The notes: generated from the letters alone by a model not told the origin. 64,000 nucleotides of DNA from Limnephilus marmoratus (GCA_917880885.1 OU862906.1:62414665-62478664), one strand, 5' to 3'. Counted from the first letter of the stretch, positions 1-10,779 are shown. Program-made: numbers and translations.

Positions 1-1324
1 GTGACGTCACTGTTCGACGTGTCGTGACGTCACCATAAAGTCATTGTATGGGAATTTATGATATGACACAAGCCATCGTATTAATATATTCGTTTATTTA
101 CATACTGTTTATAGAGATTTAGTTATTGTGTTTATTGAAACATTTTTTTGGCCTAAATAATGTTTAAAAAATAAAGGTATTTCTTATTATTGAAAATATT
201 CAAAAACTATTGTACAAAAAAAATAGTAATGCTATTTCTAGGTAGGATACGCCGAACAACGGAATTCAAAATGGCGGCAGTAGATCAGCTGATTGCCCGA
301 TCCCATACTAATTTTTCAGCAGCGATGACGTAACACGATTCCCCATACATACGGTGGTTTTCGGGGGTTCTTGAAAAATTAAAACTTTGACAATTATTTT
401 AACTATTAAAACTAACTCTAAAATAAAAATAAAAATGCAGTTATTTAAGTTAGAAGGTCATTATTCATTTTATAAAATTAAAAAAAATTAGACTGGAGTT
501 CTCCATTGGTATCCATTTCTCAATTAGCTTGTAAAATTCTTGATATTCTTCGTTATTTTTTTCTGTACACATTTTTATAATGGAAGCTTGCTTGATTCAG
601 ATTCAGTTCAGATTGTTTTTTAAGATCCTCCCCAGCCTTTAATTGCGTAAATAAGTAGAGAGTGAACGAGCGCAAAGTACACATTTTTGATTATTTTTAT
701 AAACGTGTTCTATGCCATTGTTCAATCGCCAACTTTTTCGGTATTATTAAAATGTGTGTTTTTTTTTCAGTACGGAATTCGCTGGCTATTTTTGCTTTAC
801 TTTATATTATTTTCCAGCAGTTTGTTGTTTTGCTATCATAAATCTACAAGTAGAGTGCCGCTCATAATTTCGGGGGCGGTGCGGAGGTGTTGCTTGTTGC
901 GATGATCGTTAAAAAGGCTCCATAAGTCAGGTGATGTGGTAGCTGGGACGTGTCGCCCCAGGTCCTTCGAGCTGACCGGTACTGTACATGTATACACTTG
1001 TACTGAAATACTTGAATACGAGAGGGAAACAAAAGTATTCCTGGCGAACATGTAATTAAAATAAATTCATTTTAATGCTTTTACTTGGAAGGTGATTTAA
1101 AAATAATTCAAGACAGTGTAGTCGTCAACATCTGAGTAAAATTTAGGATCATGAAGAAACTAAGTAATCAAGAAGAAAAAATACATATCAAAACATTATT
1201 TAGTTTTTTATGTCTAAATGGCGAAATCTTTTTTTTTCTTTTTAAAATATGTTGACTTTGATACGAAGGTTGACACTTCACAGTTTGCAAACTTTTTTCT
1301 TTGTTCAACCGCCATGTACATTGA
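1..1324. other. no gene recognised
   Basis: AT-rich sequence without a recognisable coding region. Apart from the paired TGACGTCA palindromes at its left edge I see nothing that can be assigned. Confidence 0.5.
2..32. promoter_or_regulatory. two CRE-like TGACGTCA palindromes
   Basis: TGACGTCA occurs at 2-9 and again at 25-32. Each is an exact 8-bp palindrome matching the CREB/ATF site and each lies inside GTGACGTCAC. A third copy is at about 27161-27168. Two sites 23 bp apart could be a cis-regulatory element, but no gene start is visible beside them, so function is inference. Confidence 0.3.
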
Positions 1325-1670
1325 CGGTCGTCGTCGAAGGGTAAGGCTCTTGACGCGCAATCCGAAGGTCGCGGGATCGAATCCCGCCGTGGGCAAAAAA
1401 AAATTATTTGATTAATTTGTGATATTTCACAATTAATTCATTTATAATAATACAGAGTATATTTGCGGCATGTTCCAGATTGGAAGATACTTTCAGCATC
1501 GCCCTAGTGTAAGACCACCATTCAGAACTGAAACGTTGCTTTAAATGGCTTTAGCCATGTTTGGTGACCAAATCTGAATAGCCAGGTACTTCCCCACCTT
1601 CCTCTTCCCCATCTCCTTCCCAACCCCACTAATTTCAGCCTCTTAACATACCCCAATTAGGGATTCAATT
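1325..1670 (+). repeat. tRNA-derived SINE, family A, copy 1
   Basis: The head (about 1325-1395) is tRNA-like: a D-arm/box A-like GAAGGGTAAGGC and a T-arm/box B-like GCGGGATCGAATCCCGC with a self-complementary stem. An A-rich linker follows, then a body shared with the copies at 6064-6447 (opposite strand), 19412-19600 and 20588-20815, including GGAAGATACT and GTTTGGTGACCA. Head plus body fits a pol III-transcribed SINE moved by a LINE reverse transcriptase. Its right end abuts SINE C. Confidence 0.75.
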
Positions 1671-1671
1671 A

Positions 1672-2225
1672 AAAGAAGCACAGGAAGTTCTGGGAAGGAA
1701 AAAGGTATGAAGAGTGGGCAGGAATCTGGGGGTCAATGGGTCCAAGAGTGGCAGGCGTTTAAAAACACCGCGGTGCAAGGCGATGGGTCGAGAGAGTCCG
1801 GCTGGAGAGGTCAAATGGCCTACCTTATTTCTTATTTTTAAAAGAAAGACAAACATTCCCGGGTTACGAATAACCCAACAATGTTTGAAAATCTGCTGCT
1901 ACCACCACAGAAAGCCGAAAATGTTGCTTGTGTTGTGATGGAGGACTTAGCCAGCCGAGGAATCGAACACGCAACGCACGGGTGGAACCCAAGCGCTGTG
2001 CCCACTCAACCACTGACCAGTCTCTCCAGTATCCAGTAACCAGTATCTCCTGATCCGGCCCGCCACGCAGTAGATGATCAAAAGGCTCCGCCGCCGCTAA
2101 ATTAAAATCACTACATGAACCCGGGCACCCCTACTAAGTCACCAAACGTAGCGAACCACTTTGGGTGACCTAAGACAGGGGTGTTGGTTACCCAATAAAT
2201 GAATCCCATACACGCCTCCCAAATT
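1672..2225 (-). repeat. SINE family C, copy 1, split by SINE D
   Basis: Reads on the minus strand from the 5' end (GGGAGGCG at about 2225) towards a truncated 3' side. It shares long stretches with copies at 4333-4812, 16129-16579, 17330-17535 and 44807-45287, for example AATCTGGGGGTCA and AACCACTT.GG.TGACCTA. It is interrupted by SINE D at about 1831-2023. The head is not clearly a tRNA, so its pol III origin is uncertain. Confidence 0.7.
1831..2023 (-). repeat. tRNA-derived SINE, family D, copy 1 (nested in C)
   Basis: On the minus strand it begins with a tRNA-like head: box A-like TGGTTGAGTGGG and box B-like GTGTTCGATTCCT. It continues through GGCTGGCTAAG and ends in an AAGA/AT-rich tail. 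A second copy lies at 21530-21722. It interrupts SINE C, so it is the younger insertion. Confidence 0.75.
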
Positions 2226-3271
2226 GAAAATCAATTACATATTTTGTAAGTCTAAACTAAACCATCTAAACGTCCATTTCTTAATCTTATTCATTACGTA
2301 AATACGTCATTATAAATAAGCCAGATCATCTAAAATCACCAACTGCATTCATGATGACATTAAAATAACGGCAGAGTTATCGAAAGGGTTACTATTATCA
2401 TTCTATCATACTTCACCCCCTCGCCCTCACCCTCGCGTGCATAATTAACACTCGTTATGATAAATTACACCACAGATAAAATCTGGCCAGGTACCTAATC
2501 AAACAGCATCTGGCCAATCATATTAATGGCCATTCTCAACCGGAACAGAACAGAGAGAAAGACGCGGGCAATTTGGCAAAAGATACAAAACAGATTACTG
2601 AAACGCCCTCAACACAGAATTAATAAAAAACGCTTTTTGATAAGCAAAAATCATGTCCAAAAAAGAGACTCGTTCAATATCTCAATCAATAAAACGCTCC
2701 ATTTAGGTTAAAATTTAAATAGTTCGTAAAGCCACAAAGATTTCAGAACGTTCGAATTTTTTGAAATATTTGAGGTAAGAACTTTTTTTTCATGTGCCAA
2801 ATTTGCTTCTTGACATGCGTAAGGAAAATGAATGTTTGACCCAAAAGAACGTAGCATTATTTGTTGGTCATTTTCAAATCATTTGTTTCTGGTTTGGCTT
2901 TTTGCGGAGTGTTCTGAATACTCTTCGTGCTAATTAGTGCCGCAACGAACCAGTCCGCAGGGCACGAGGGAGACAATTATTAATCCGGCGCAGACAGTGG
3001 TGACCGCGAACCAGACTCGAAAAAATAAACATGGACGCACCAGAATAAATACATTTTTTCCATTTGTTGTACAAACCACCGCGGGACATTGGCCGGACTG
3101 TTGGTAATATTGATCGTCGCTAGCGGCACCGCGGCCGGGAATAACAATAATTTATAATAAATGATAATAAACAATATTAACTGATAAGGAATGGACGATG
3201 ATAGGACTGTCGACACGCTCGTTAAATGTTTAAAAATACCGATCTCAGCACGTGTCAAAATATATTTTTAT
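2226..3271. other. no gene recognised
   Basis: AT-rich, with short open frames that resemble nothing I know. No terminal motifs or tandem repeats were noticed. Confidence 0.45.
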
Positions 3272-3985
3272 GTGAAAACTTCTTTAGCTCCTTTGTGATA
3301 TGAAACTCTAAGAAACGGAAGCGAGCGACACTAAAAAGAGACAAACACATACGGCTATAGGATTTATCCTGAGAGAGAATGAGATTATTTATTCACGGGT
3401 ACTCGGTTCCAACGTAATACAATAAATTCACGGTCTCACGCAAGCCTCCATTAGTGTAGTAGTATAAAGCACCTGACGAACTTCAGCGGCCAGACATCCA
3501 ACGAACCAAGGGTCGAATGCTACGAAAACCAAAAAAACAATATATATAGCATTTTTGTAAAATCAATATCCAATCTTCAAACCACTCAAAAATATCAGAC
3601 AAAAAAAGAGACATCTAGCGACTCCGCAGAAGAAAACACAAATACTAATAAGATGACCAAATGTATAGGAAAAGGTAAGGGAACGTACCCATACTACGTG
3701 ACCTCTTCGGGGGGGGGGGGTCTTCAAAATGTCACGCTTGGTACAAATGAGCGGTGGTTTGCTTAGGATTTTGGTCCCCCGGGGGGGGGGGTTAAAAATT
3801 GCAAAAAATTAGTCACGTAGTATGGGTACGTTCCCTCAACTGGAATTCGACTACAAAAATATGGAAAAATCATTCTTCACATTGATAAAAAAAGTGCTTT
3901 GTAGTCACCCCAGTCTTGTCTACTCTAGTTTTCTGAGGGTTTCACTTCTAGCTCGTATGAATTGCACGCTCCATTTTTTTGTAAT
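3272..3985 (+). mobile_element. MITE family G, copy 1, split by about 490 bp
   Basis: The left part (3272-3400; GTGAAAACTTCTTTAGC, then ACTAAAAAGAGACAAACACA) and right part (3888-3985; TCTTGTCTACT.TAGTTTTCTGAGGG, then TTTCACTTCTA) match the two ends of uninterrupted copies at 21222-21460 and 35643-35880. Ends are weakly inverted (AAGTGAAA...). The gap includes MITE F1. About 235 bp when uninterrupted; no coding capacity. Confidence 0.65.
3679..3835 (+). mobile_element. MITE family F, copy 1, with G-runs
   Basis: Terminal inverted repeats GGGAACGTACCCATACTACG / CGTAGTATGGGTACGTTCCC bound a 157-bp element containing two runs of about ten G on the same strand. Flanks are TAA on the left and TCA on the right. 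Sister copies at 7862-8021 and 9684-9836 are flanked by TAA/TAA and TTA/TTA, as expected of the 3-bp target duplication of PIF/Harbinger-type elements. No transposase; non-autonomous. Confidence 0.8.
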
Positions 3986-4332
3986 AATGTGATAATTATA
4001 TTGCCAGATACAGACGTGCAGCATCGTATCGGCCAGGGCCGGACTTCCGCCAAGGCCTGAGAGACCCCGGCCTAGAGCCCCACCTCGAGGTGAAAATAGA
4101 ATAATTTCTAATACAAAAACTCCCTAATTAACAGTCCAAAGCAGAGAAATTAGCTGCAGTTTATGATTTTGAAACATACTCATACATGATTGGTAGCAGA
4201 AAAGTTCTCTAAACTTTTCCTAGCATCGCAGTCGGTCGTCAGCCTACGGGAAAATATTTTTTTCAGTTAGCTAGAGTGGTAAGTTTTAAAAATTTTGCCT
4301 TCTAGATGTTGTTGTAGCTAAAAAAAATTCAT
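3986..4332. other. no gene; possible hAT-type end
   Basis: CAGGGCCGGACTTCCGCC at about 4034 resembles hAT-type terminal repeats (CAGGGCCGG), but no matching partner end was found. The rest is unassigned. Confidence 0.3.
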
Positions 4333-4812
4333 TAGCTCCACACAGGAGGCCCTGAGGAAAATAATTTCCCTCAAAAATCTATAATTTTTGGATGATTACT
4401 ATAGCGCCATTTTCGTGATAAAATCACCTCAAGGGCGCTTTCAATGTCATCTTAGGGAAGGAAGGTTTTTTAAGGAAAGGAAGAAGAGGAAGTTCTGGGG
4501 AGGAAATAGATTATGAGTGGTGGGTAGGAATCTGGTGATCAGTGCGTCCAGGCGTGACGGACGTATGAATTCATCCCTCCAACCGCGGTGCAAGACTATG
4601 GGTCGAGAGATTCCGGCTGGAGAGGTAAAAAGACCTCCCTCAACAAGTCTCTCTCGATTCTGCCCACCACACGGCAGGTGGTCAGACGCATCGGTCGCCA
4701 AGACCTTGTAAGTCACCAACCGCAGCGAAACTCTTGGTTTGACCTACGGCAGAGGTGTTGGTTAACCAATAAATGGTTACCGGGGCGGCGGTACCCATAC
4801 CCTCCTGCCGAA
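4333..4812 (-). repeat. SINE family C, copy 2 (near full length)
   Basis: The minus-strand 3' end (4333-4375) carries the tail GTGTGGAGCTAAT preceded by a hairpin-forming GGGAAATTATTTTCC segment, the same tail as LINE family B. The 5' end is at about 4812 (CAGGAGGGTATGGGTACCGCC-like, with minor changes). About 70 bp near 4376-4446 is absent from other copies and looks like a small insertion. Confidence 0.72.
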
Positions 4813-4882
4813 TAAAATAATTTCAAAATATTAATTTTGAAAAATAAAACTGTAGTCTTATTTATCTTATCACTCCAGGCCC

Positions 4883-5113
4883 CCTAGCATGGTCGATCGA
4901 TATAGGTTTTATCGAAAATGTCGGTAACTTGCCAACCCTCCCGAGCACGACTGCAGGCCGCTAAAGAATAAACGACAGTTTACATCAAATATATTAGGAA
5001 CCCCTAGTCATTGTGAACTATTGTTTGTTAGTTAGCGGCCTGCAGTCGTGCTCGGGAGCGATGGCAAGTTACCGACATTTTCGATAAAACCTATATCGAT
5101 CGACCATGCTAGG
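4883..5113. mobile_element. 231-bp inverted-repeat MITE
   Basis: Two arms, 4883-4964 and 5032-5113 (82 bp each), are reverse complements with about two mismatches. They begin CCTAGCATGGTCGATCGATA at the left end and its complement closes the right end. The 67-bp AT-rich centre has no ORF. The near-perfect arms fit a foldback-like MITE. I could not define a target duplication or superfamily. Confidence 0.75.
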
Positions 5114-6063
5114 ACCCCTGCTGGTCTCAGTCTATGATTGTATTGTTTAAAGTCATTCTCCGATAGAAAATAGCACCACAAGAAGAAGACAGAAAAAATC
5201 TGGAAGATAAGGATTTATCTGTGCATTTTCCGAACATTTCACTTTTCAAACAATTCTGATTTTGATCGAACCGTGAAATAACATTCTGCGGGTGTATATA
5301 CTGTATAATCAAATAAAGTTAAAAAACACACACAATTGGAATAATAAACTCGCATATTATGAAGCAAAAAATAAATATATCCCGTTATTATTCGATATTA
5401 ATGAGTTTCCACCGAAAGCACTCAAATACAACCCTTGTATCATAATATTTCCCTTCCATTGATTTGTTTGTTTGTTTTCCGCACAACAATTACAGCTTCG
5501 CCCTTCCGTGCAGAGTAAATGGTGACCATTTAATTAATAGAACAAATATGAGTGCCGCTAAATAGGCTTAATTAAATTGCTAACTGCAAACTGCAAACTG
5601 CAGTGCAGCGGGCGATTCAACTCCCGCAGTGCATTTGAGTCGAGTCGTAATGGGAACACAGATGCATATTATTTCGTCCTCTGGTACAAGCAATGCAAGT
5701 GGGATGCATTGAAAGCTGGGAATTCTTTATCAAAGATTATTATTGCTTTTTAGAAAATAGTCATGATGTTGACGTAGCCGTTGGAAAGTGCTCTTTCAAA
5801 CATTTTTCCATCGAAATAATCTGCCTGGAGGCTTCGTTGTCACACGGAGGCTCCGTTGAAGCCAACAGCGGAACAGAAACAAAGCCAAACTACACTCTAG
5901 TACATGGCAAATCACAGGATTACCGAACAGTTTTTTTTTTTTTAAATTTGTTCCACAAAAATAAAATTTTCCTCAGGGCCTATGTCATCTTAGTGAATGC
6001 TGTGTGGAGGGTTGTTGCGTCTGGCATGAAAGTAAAATCAGCCCACCCCTTTTTTTTATGAAT
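5114..6063. other. no gene recognised
   Basis: An ORF of about 122 codons at 5693-6061 (+) has no similarity I recognise and contains a poly-T run coding for phenylalanines, so I do not call it a gene. Near 5590 is a small tandem repeat, AACTGC x3. Nothing else assigned. Confidence 0.4.
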
Positions 6064-6447
6064 ACCACGCAAGAGTCCCAGCTGCTCCCGTCTGAAGCCA
6101 GTGAGACTATGGCATTCCCAATTGGGTAAGTTGTGAGGCTGAAGGTAGTGAAGGCTGGAAGGAGATGACGGTGGGGAAGTACCTAGTTACTCATATCTGG
6201 TCACCAAACACGTCTAAAGCCATTTCAATCAACTTTACAATTCTGAACGGTAGTCTTACACCAGGGCGATACTGAGAGTATCTTCCACTCTGGAACGTGC
6301 CGCATATGTACTATATATTATTTTTTAATTAATTAATTGTGAAACGACACAAATTAATCAAATAAAATTTATTTGCGAACACCGGGATTCCATCCTGTGA
6401 CCTTCGGATTGCGAGTAAAGAGCCTTACCCCTTGACCACGGAGGCCG
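6064..6447 (-). repeat. tRNA-derived SINE, family A, copy 2 (near full length)
   Basis: The minus-strand head (from about 6447) has box A-like GTGGTCAAGGGGTAAGGC and box B-like AGGATGGAATCCC. The body matches copy 1 through GTTCCAGAGTGGAAGATACT and GGTGACCAGAT, ending in TGGGACTCTTGCGTGG beside an A-rich run. It is the most complete family A copy here (about 384 bp). Confidence 0.75.
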
Positions 6448-6799
6448 TTACCCCTGCCTGTAACAGGCGATCCCTAATTTGTAATAATAAATGATTTCAT
6501 CAAATTTGAAGCCCTTTTCACATACTGTTTTAGTATGAAATTAACGTGATAAAAATTGGTTATTATTGGCAACGTTAGCGTTACGCAGAAACGGCGTTCG
6601 ACCATTTTCCTACTAACTAAAACGCCTAAACTTTGAGTCCTAAATCCACAATATTTCCACCTCCATGTTCGCGAACGGGTAAAATAATATGCAATATTGA
6701 GCAGCCACTCGCATTGTATCGCTGCACCCGCTGTACTCACACTAGGTACTCGGTGACAAAGTGCAAGCTGCAAGTTGCACTCGGACTGGTGCAGAGGTT

Positions 6800-7092
6800 G
6801 TGGGAGGAGGATAACCACTGCAGCGGTTATGCTAAACTTGTGGAATGCAACAAGGAACTGCAAGAACTTATGGAACAAAATAAGGTATTGTAAAAGCTCA
6901 CGGAATACATAAATAGGTTTCAATCACTCAGGGAAACCAAAAAGGAAAGAAAGGTTGTGTAAGTAACAAAAAGGCACCATAAATAATTATGGAACAAAAC
7001 AAGGAACTTTAAAAACTCATGGAATAAAACAAGGCACTGTGAAAGCTCATGGAATACATAAATAGGTTTCAATCACTCGGGGAAACCAGAAA
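6800..7092 (+). repeat. degenerate short tandem repeat, coiled-coil-like
   Basis: A 24-bp phrase related to AAGGAACTGCAAAAACTCATGG recurs imperfectly, and a block of about 50 bp is duplicated with a 149-bp period (6894-6942 and 7043-7091). Translated, intact stretches read like ECNKELQELMEQNKVL, a charged Leu/Glu/Gln repeat typical of coiled coils, broken by stops. Variants recur to about 7850. It could be a decayed coiled-coil gene piece or a low-complexity repeat; I do not recognise the protein. Confidence 0.4.
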
Positions 7093-7099
7093 TGAGTTT

Positions 7100-7335
7100 T
7101 GAGAAATGAGAGTCTCTTGAACAAACCCCAAACATTCCAGAATAACGCCATACGTATAGCACTGGGTGCCCCCAAATGGTTAAGGGTAGGCCACCTCCAC
7201 AAGGACTCTGAAATCCCCTTATTAAAAAAACACATCTTAAATCTTTTACGCGGGAATTCCCACCTATGAAAATGCGTCCATAAACTGCCTCGCCCGGTAC
7301 GACGAAAACGTACGTACCGTACATATCTCTTTGCA
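7100..7335 (+). pseudogene. LINE reverse transcriptase C-terminal relic
   Basis: The plus-strand translation contains NNAIRIALGAPKWLRVGHLHK followed by DSEIPLLKKHI. This matches the thumb/C-terminal pattern of Jockey-superfamily LINE polymerases (QNxALRIxLGAPxW...LGIPxLxxxI). The frame is broken by a stop soon after (about 7267) and the catalytic domain is missing, so it is a dead 5'-truncated fragment. It lies between the degenerate repeat above and MITE F2. The overlapping minus-strand ORFs are shadows. Confidence 0.65.
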
Positions 7336-7861
7336 AAAATTTTTAACAATTAATAAATAAACAATTTTTCAGTAACCATTAATCTAATTTGGCCCGGAGC
7401 TCTGTATGAAAATATTTAAAAAAAAATCAAAAAAGAAACGACCTGCGAAAAATCGGAGAAAACAATCGCTAACGCTCCCAGAATTAAAATCAACCCGTAA
7501 AAAGCAATGTTTTTTTTACTATAATACGTCTATTTTAAAATGTCTTTTAAAGCATAAAAAAACGGTTTGACTTCGGTTTGAACCGTCCTTTCCAGTGATC
7601 GGAATCAACCGCGCTCCCGACCTGGCCAGTTGGTAAAATCGGCGTTAGTTTCGTATTTTGAGTGCATTAACTTCTTGGAATTCCATAAAAATGCTATGAA
7701 TTTCGAAATACACATGAATTTCGCAAGGATTATAGGGGCACTACAAGAACCTGTGGATTTACAGAGACACTGCAAAAACTTTGAATGCACCGCAAACACT
7801 CGAGAGGAACTGAATAAGCTCAGGGATGCTAAGGGACTAAAAAACTCAGGGAATATAATAA
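7336..7861. other. no gene recognised
   Basis: AT-rich, with scattered variants of the 24-bp phrase seen at 6800-7092. No coding region can be supported. Confidence 0.4.
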
Positions 7862-8021
7862 GGGAACGTACCCATACTACGTGACACGTTTAGGGGGGGG
7901 GGGGTCTTCAAAATGTCACGCTCCATACAAATGAGCGGCGGGTTGCTTAGGATTTTGTCACCGGGGGGGGGGGGGGTTAAAAATTGCAAAAAGTTGGTCA
8001 CGTAGTATGGGTACGTTCCCT
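7862..8021 (+). mobile_element. MITE family F, copy 2, exact TAA duplication
   Basis: 160 bp with inverted ends GGGAACGTACCCATACTACG and complement, flanked on both sides by TAA (7859-7861 and 8022-8024). It has two G-runs of about 10 and 13 on the plus strand. Same family as 3679-3835. Confidence 0.85.
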
Positions 8022-8113
8022 AAGGTGCCTCAATTACACAACAATTCAGGAACGAATTTAAAAAAAAAATCAATTATTTTAAAAAGTCACGTCATTTTTC
8101 CATAAAACTTTAA

Positions 8114-8853
8114 GGCCCGAACCAGCGGCTGAGAATTCAAATTTCGTCGAAAGGTGGTCTTACAATCGTACCCTTACAACTGTGCAGGGCGGTTCCGATG
8201 ACAAAGATTGATTATTCTACTTAGCAGCATTTTTAACTAATAACTCAATACCGATTTTTTCACGCAAATTTTTATTTTAATATATACCTACATTCAAGTT
8301 AGCAATAAAAATGATAAAATTATCGAAATAATATACTTTTGTAATTATTTTTTGATCATAAATATTTTTTGATCATAATATTTGCCAATAATATCAAGTT
8401 CAAGCAAAATAAATGTGTAAAAAAATCTGAAATATATTAGTTCGTAAGGCCGTAAAAAAATAGACCAACCTAGGTATTTTCGTTGTCAAAATAACGTGCG
8501 CGGATTTTTTAATAATTTTATTTGAACTAAAATTAAAATTCTGAAAAGTACCTTTCCCAGATAATTTATTGATTTATTTTACTCTATGATTACGTGATTT
8601 GAAATGTGTGATTTAAAATGATACAACATTTTGTTTGAAAATTTAACAAACCTGCCAACAACCAACGGTATAGCCTTTAAATATAAATAGCCTAATAAAA
8701 GTTAACTTTTTTTTTGCATTTAAAACATAACTTTGCTAGATAAAATACCAATCTTTCAAAATCAATTTATATTTTTTTTGTAGTTAAGAGTCGATTCGTC
8801 TAGAAATTAACTAAAAAAAATCACATATTTGTTCTTTGTCTAATTGTTCCCTC
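8114..8853 (+). mobile_element. family I, 0.74-kb element flanked by TTAA, copy 1
   Basis: Bounded by TTAA at 8110-8113 and 8854-8857. The interior matches copies at 22167-22870 (reverse) and 38137-38820, with words such as TCTGAAATATATTAGTT and AAATTAAAATTCTGAAA. The terminal repeats are best preserved in the other copies (consensus GAGSGYWTAACCAG). No ORF. A TTAA target points towards piggyBac-like transposition. Confidence 0.7.
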
Positions 8854-8967
8854 TTAAATAGTGAACATTCTCTCGTCATATGCATCATGATGATATATTG
8901 TTACTGCATTTGTTTCTTATCGCTTATTAATATTTATATACAATTAACGTAATAAAAAGTATTAGTT

Positions 8968-9440
8968 TTTTTTTTTTTTTTATTATAGCGACTATATAAA
9001 AACTTTACATACAAAATATAATGGTGAAATTAAGAATAAAATATTGTATTTCTTAGTCCTCCTCACTAGGGGGTCCTGTGCCGAGGCGGACTAAAGTTAT
9101 TTAAATATAGTTCATTTGTCTTCTATGTCGTTTTTAGCGTTTTCGCTAGGGTTTTCTCATTGACCTCTTTAAGCCATATTTTTATTCTTGATTTGTATTC
9201 AATTGGATTTTTTATTAGTTTTATGTCTTGGGGAAGTATGTTATGAAGTTTTGTTGCAAAGTATGTATAGTTTTTTTGTCCAAATGTGGTTTTATAACTT
9301 GGAATATTTTTTATATCATTTTTCATCAGTGGGTATCCCGCGCTGTTCGGACATTGAGCCACCGGCATAGCACGGGACACAAAGTTGTTTCGTATGTTTG
9401 TTTCTAATGTTGACACAATCATATTGCTCGTGGTGTTTAT
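8968..9440 (-). pseudogene. 5'-truncated LINE, C-terminal end with 3' UTR and poly(A)
   Basis: The minus-strand frame ending at 9123 reads YTYFATKLHNILPQDIKL..., which fits the terminal block of Jockey-superfamily LINE ORF2 proteins (aromatic, then xLWNxLPxxIK, then a short tail). Downstream is a 3' UTR with a hairpin (TTAGTCCGCCTC with GAGGAGGACTAA) and a run of about 16 A (T on the plus strand, 8966-8981). Everything upstream of the last 100 or so codons is missing, as expected of incomplete reverse transcription. The glycine-rich N-terminus of the open frame (9440-9503) is unrelated flank. Confidence 0.65.
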
Positions 9441-9683
9441 CAAACGATACCATTCCAGCCACTCTCGAAACCCCACCCACACTCCCCCACCCCCCACACA
9501 CACAGCTGATTCACGTGTGCCACTTCACCCCCTTCACTATTTCACTCTAGTACTTGTGGAAGTTACCATGCGGATAACAGATTTGACTCATAAAACAATA
9601 ATAATTATGGATTTGTTTTCCATAAATAATTTAAGGCGATCCGACGTGTAACGTTCGAAAAGGGCGAAATCACGCACTTCTTA

Positions 9684-9836
9684 GGGAACGTACCCATACT
9701 ACGTTACCCACTTTTTGCAATTTTTAATAACCCCTTCCGGTGACTAAAAACCTAAGCCCCCCGCCGCTCATTGTAACAAGCGTGGTATTTCAGATCCCCC
9801 CCCCCTGAACAGGTCACATAGTATGGGTACGTTCCA
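9684..9836 (-). mobile_element. MITE family F, copy 3, reversed, TTA duplication
   Basis: Ends GGGAACGTACCCATACTACG and GTATGGGTACGTTCCa, with C-runs on the plus strand, so it is inverted relative to copies 1 and 2. TTA lies at 9681-9683 and 9837-9839. The G-run nearest the left end has degraded (TTCCGGTGAC), making this the oldest-looking copy. Confidence 0.8.
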
Positions 9837-10203
9837 TTACACAGATGGCGATAAGGTTGAAGAGGGCTCCGTTATAAACGTTCAAAAAGGAAGATTACTG
9901 AAGATGGTTTGAGAGGGTATGATAAATCCTGAATGATAAATTCTCTAATAAGTATTAAATTAAGCGATCATAATTAATTTGCGTAAGCGACTGTTGTAGA
10001 TATCTTATTTTTCTATCTTCTATCTTCTTCTTATATCTTCTATATAAATAAAAATGAATTGCCGAAGAGCATGTACGCGCATAACTTCCGAACGACTACA
10101 CCAAATTAAATAATTCTTTTTTTATGTTCGTTATTGTCACGACAAGGTTTTCATAAAACTACTGAAGAACTCTGGCATTATGAAATTTGTATAAAAAAAT
10201 TGA

Positions 10204-10758
10204 TAGAGGTGGCATAATGGAGTTCTTAATGGAGTTCATAATGGAGTACTGGTACCTACCCTGATGTATGGCAGTGAGGCATGGAACTGGCAGAGGGAGG
10301 ATGAAAGTAGACTGTACGCTGTAGAAATGAGATCCCTGAGGCGTATGTGTGGTAAAACCATGTACGATCGTGTGAGAAATGTGGAAATCCGCAAAGAATG
10401 CAAGGCTGATGTAAGCGTAATGAGTAAGATCAAGAAAGGAACGCTCCGATGGTTTGGGCATGTAGAGCGAATGAACGAGGAAAGGAGTGTAAGGAGAATA
10501 TATGACGCAAATGTGAATGGTAGAAGAACTCTAGGACGCCCAAGAAAGACATGGCACGACCAAGTGAATCAGATTCTTGAGTCGGGCCATGTCAAGAGTC
10601 AGAATAATAGAAGAGAATGTATGAGACGTTGTATGAATGTAAACGAGGCAAGGAATGTGTGCCAAGACCGGGATGTTTGGCGGTCCGTCCTCTCTGCCTA
10701 CCTCTGCGGGGGAAACTGCGTGATGGTTAGTTAGTTAGTTAGTTAGCTAGAGGTGGCA
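10204..10758. repeat. 11-bp target-site duplication TAGAGGTGGCA
   Basis: TAGAGGTGGCA occurs at 10204-10214 and 10748-10758, directly flanking the RTE-like fragment. In Helitron copy 39622-40135 the corresponding site is present once, in diverged form (GTGGCACGCGAG-like on the reverse strand). This is a direct trace of target-primed reverse transcription. Confidence 0.85.
10215..10747 (+). pseudogene. 5'-truncated RTE-like LINE ORF2 end, copy 1
   Basis: The frame 10264-10734 encodes the C-terminal part of a LINE polymerase: LMYGSEAW, then MCGKTMY, then LRWFGHVERM, then GRPRKTWHD. These are hallmarks of the post-RT region of RTE-type and related LINE proteins (MYGSExW...RWxGHxxRM...GRPxxxW). 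The catalytic FADD box and endonuclease are missing. It ends in (TTAG)n at 10728-10746, the short tandem tail characteristic of this element; the second copy at 37107-37771 has the same tail. The exact 11-bp target duplication dates the insertion as after the host Helitron. Clade assignment is from motifs only. Confidence 0.8.
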
Positions 10759-10779
10759 CGCGAGCTGTTTGAAAACTGA

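Noticed and set aside
5693..6061. 122-aa secreted or unknown protein
   Set aside because: Includes a poly-T-encoded FFF run and ends in another poly-T; no domain, no splice signals; likely chance.
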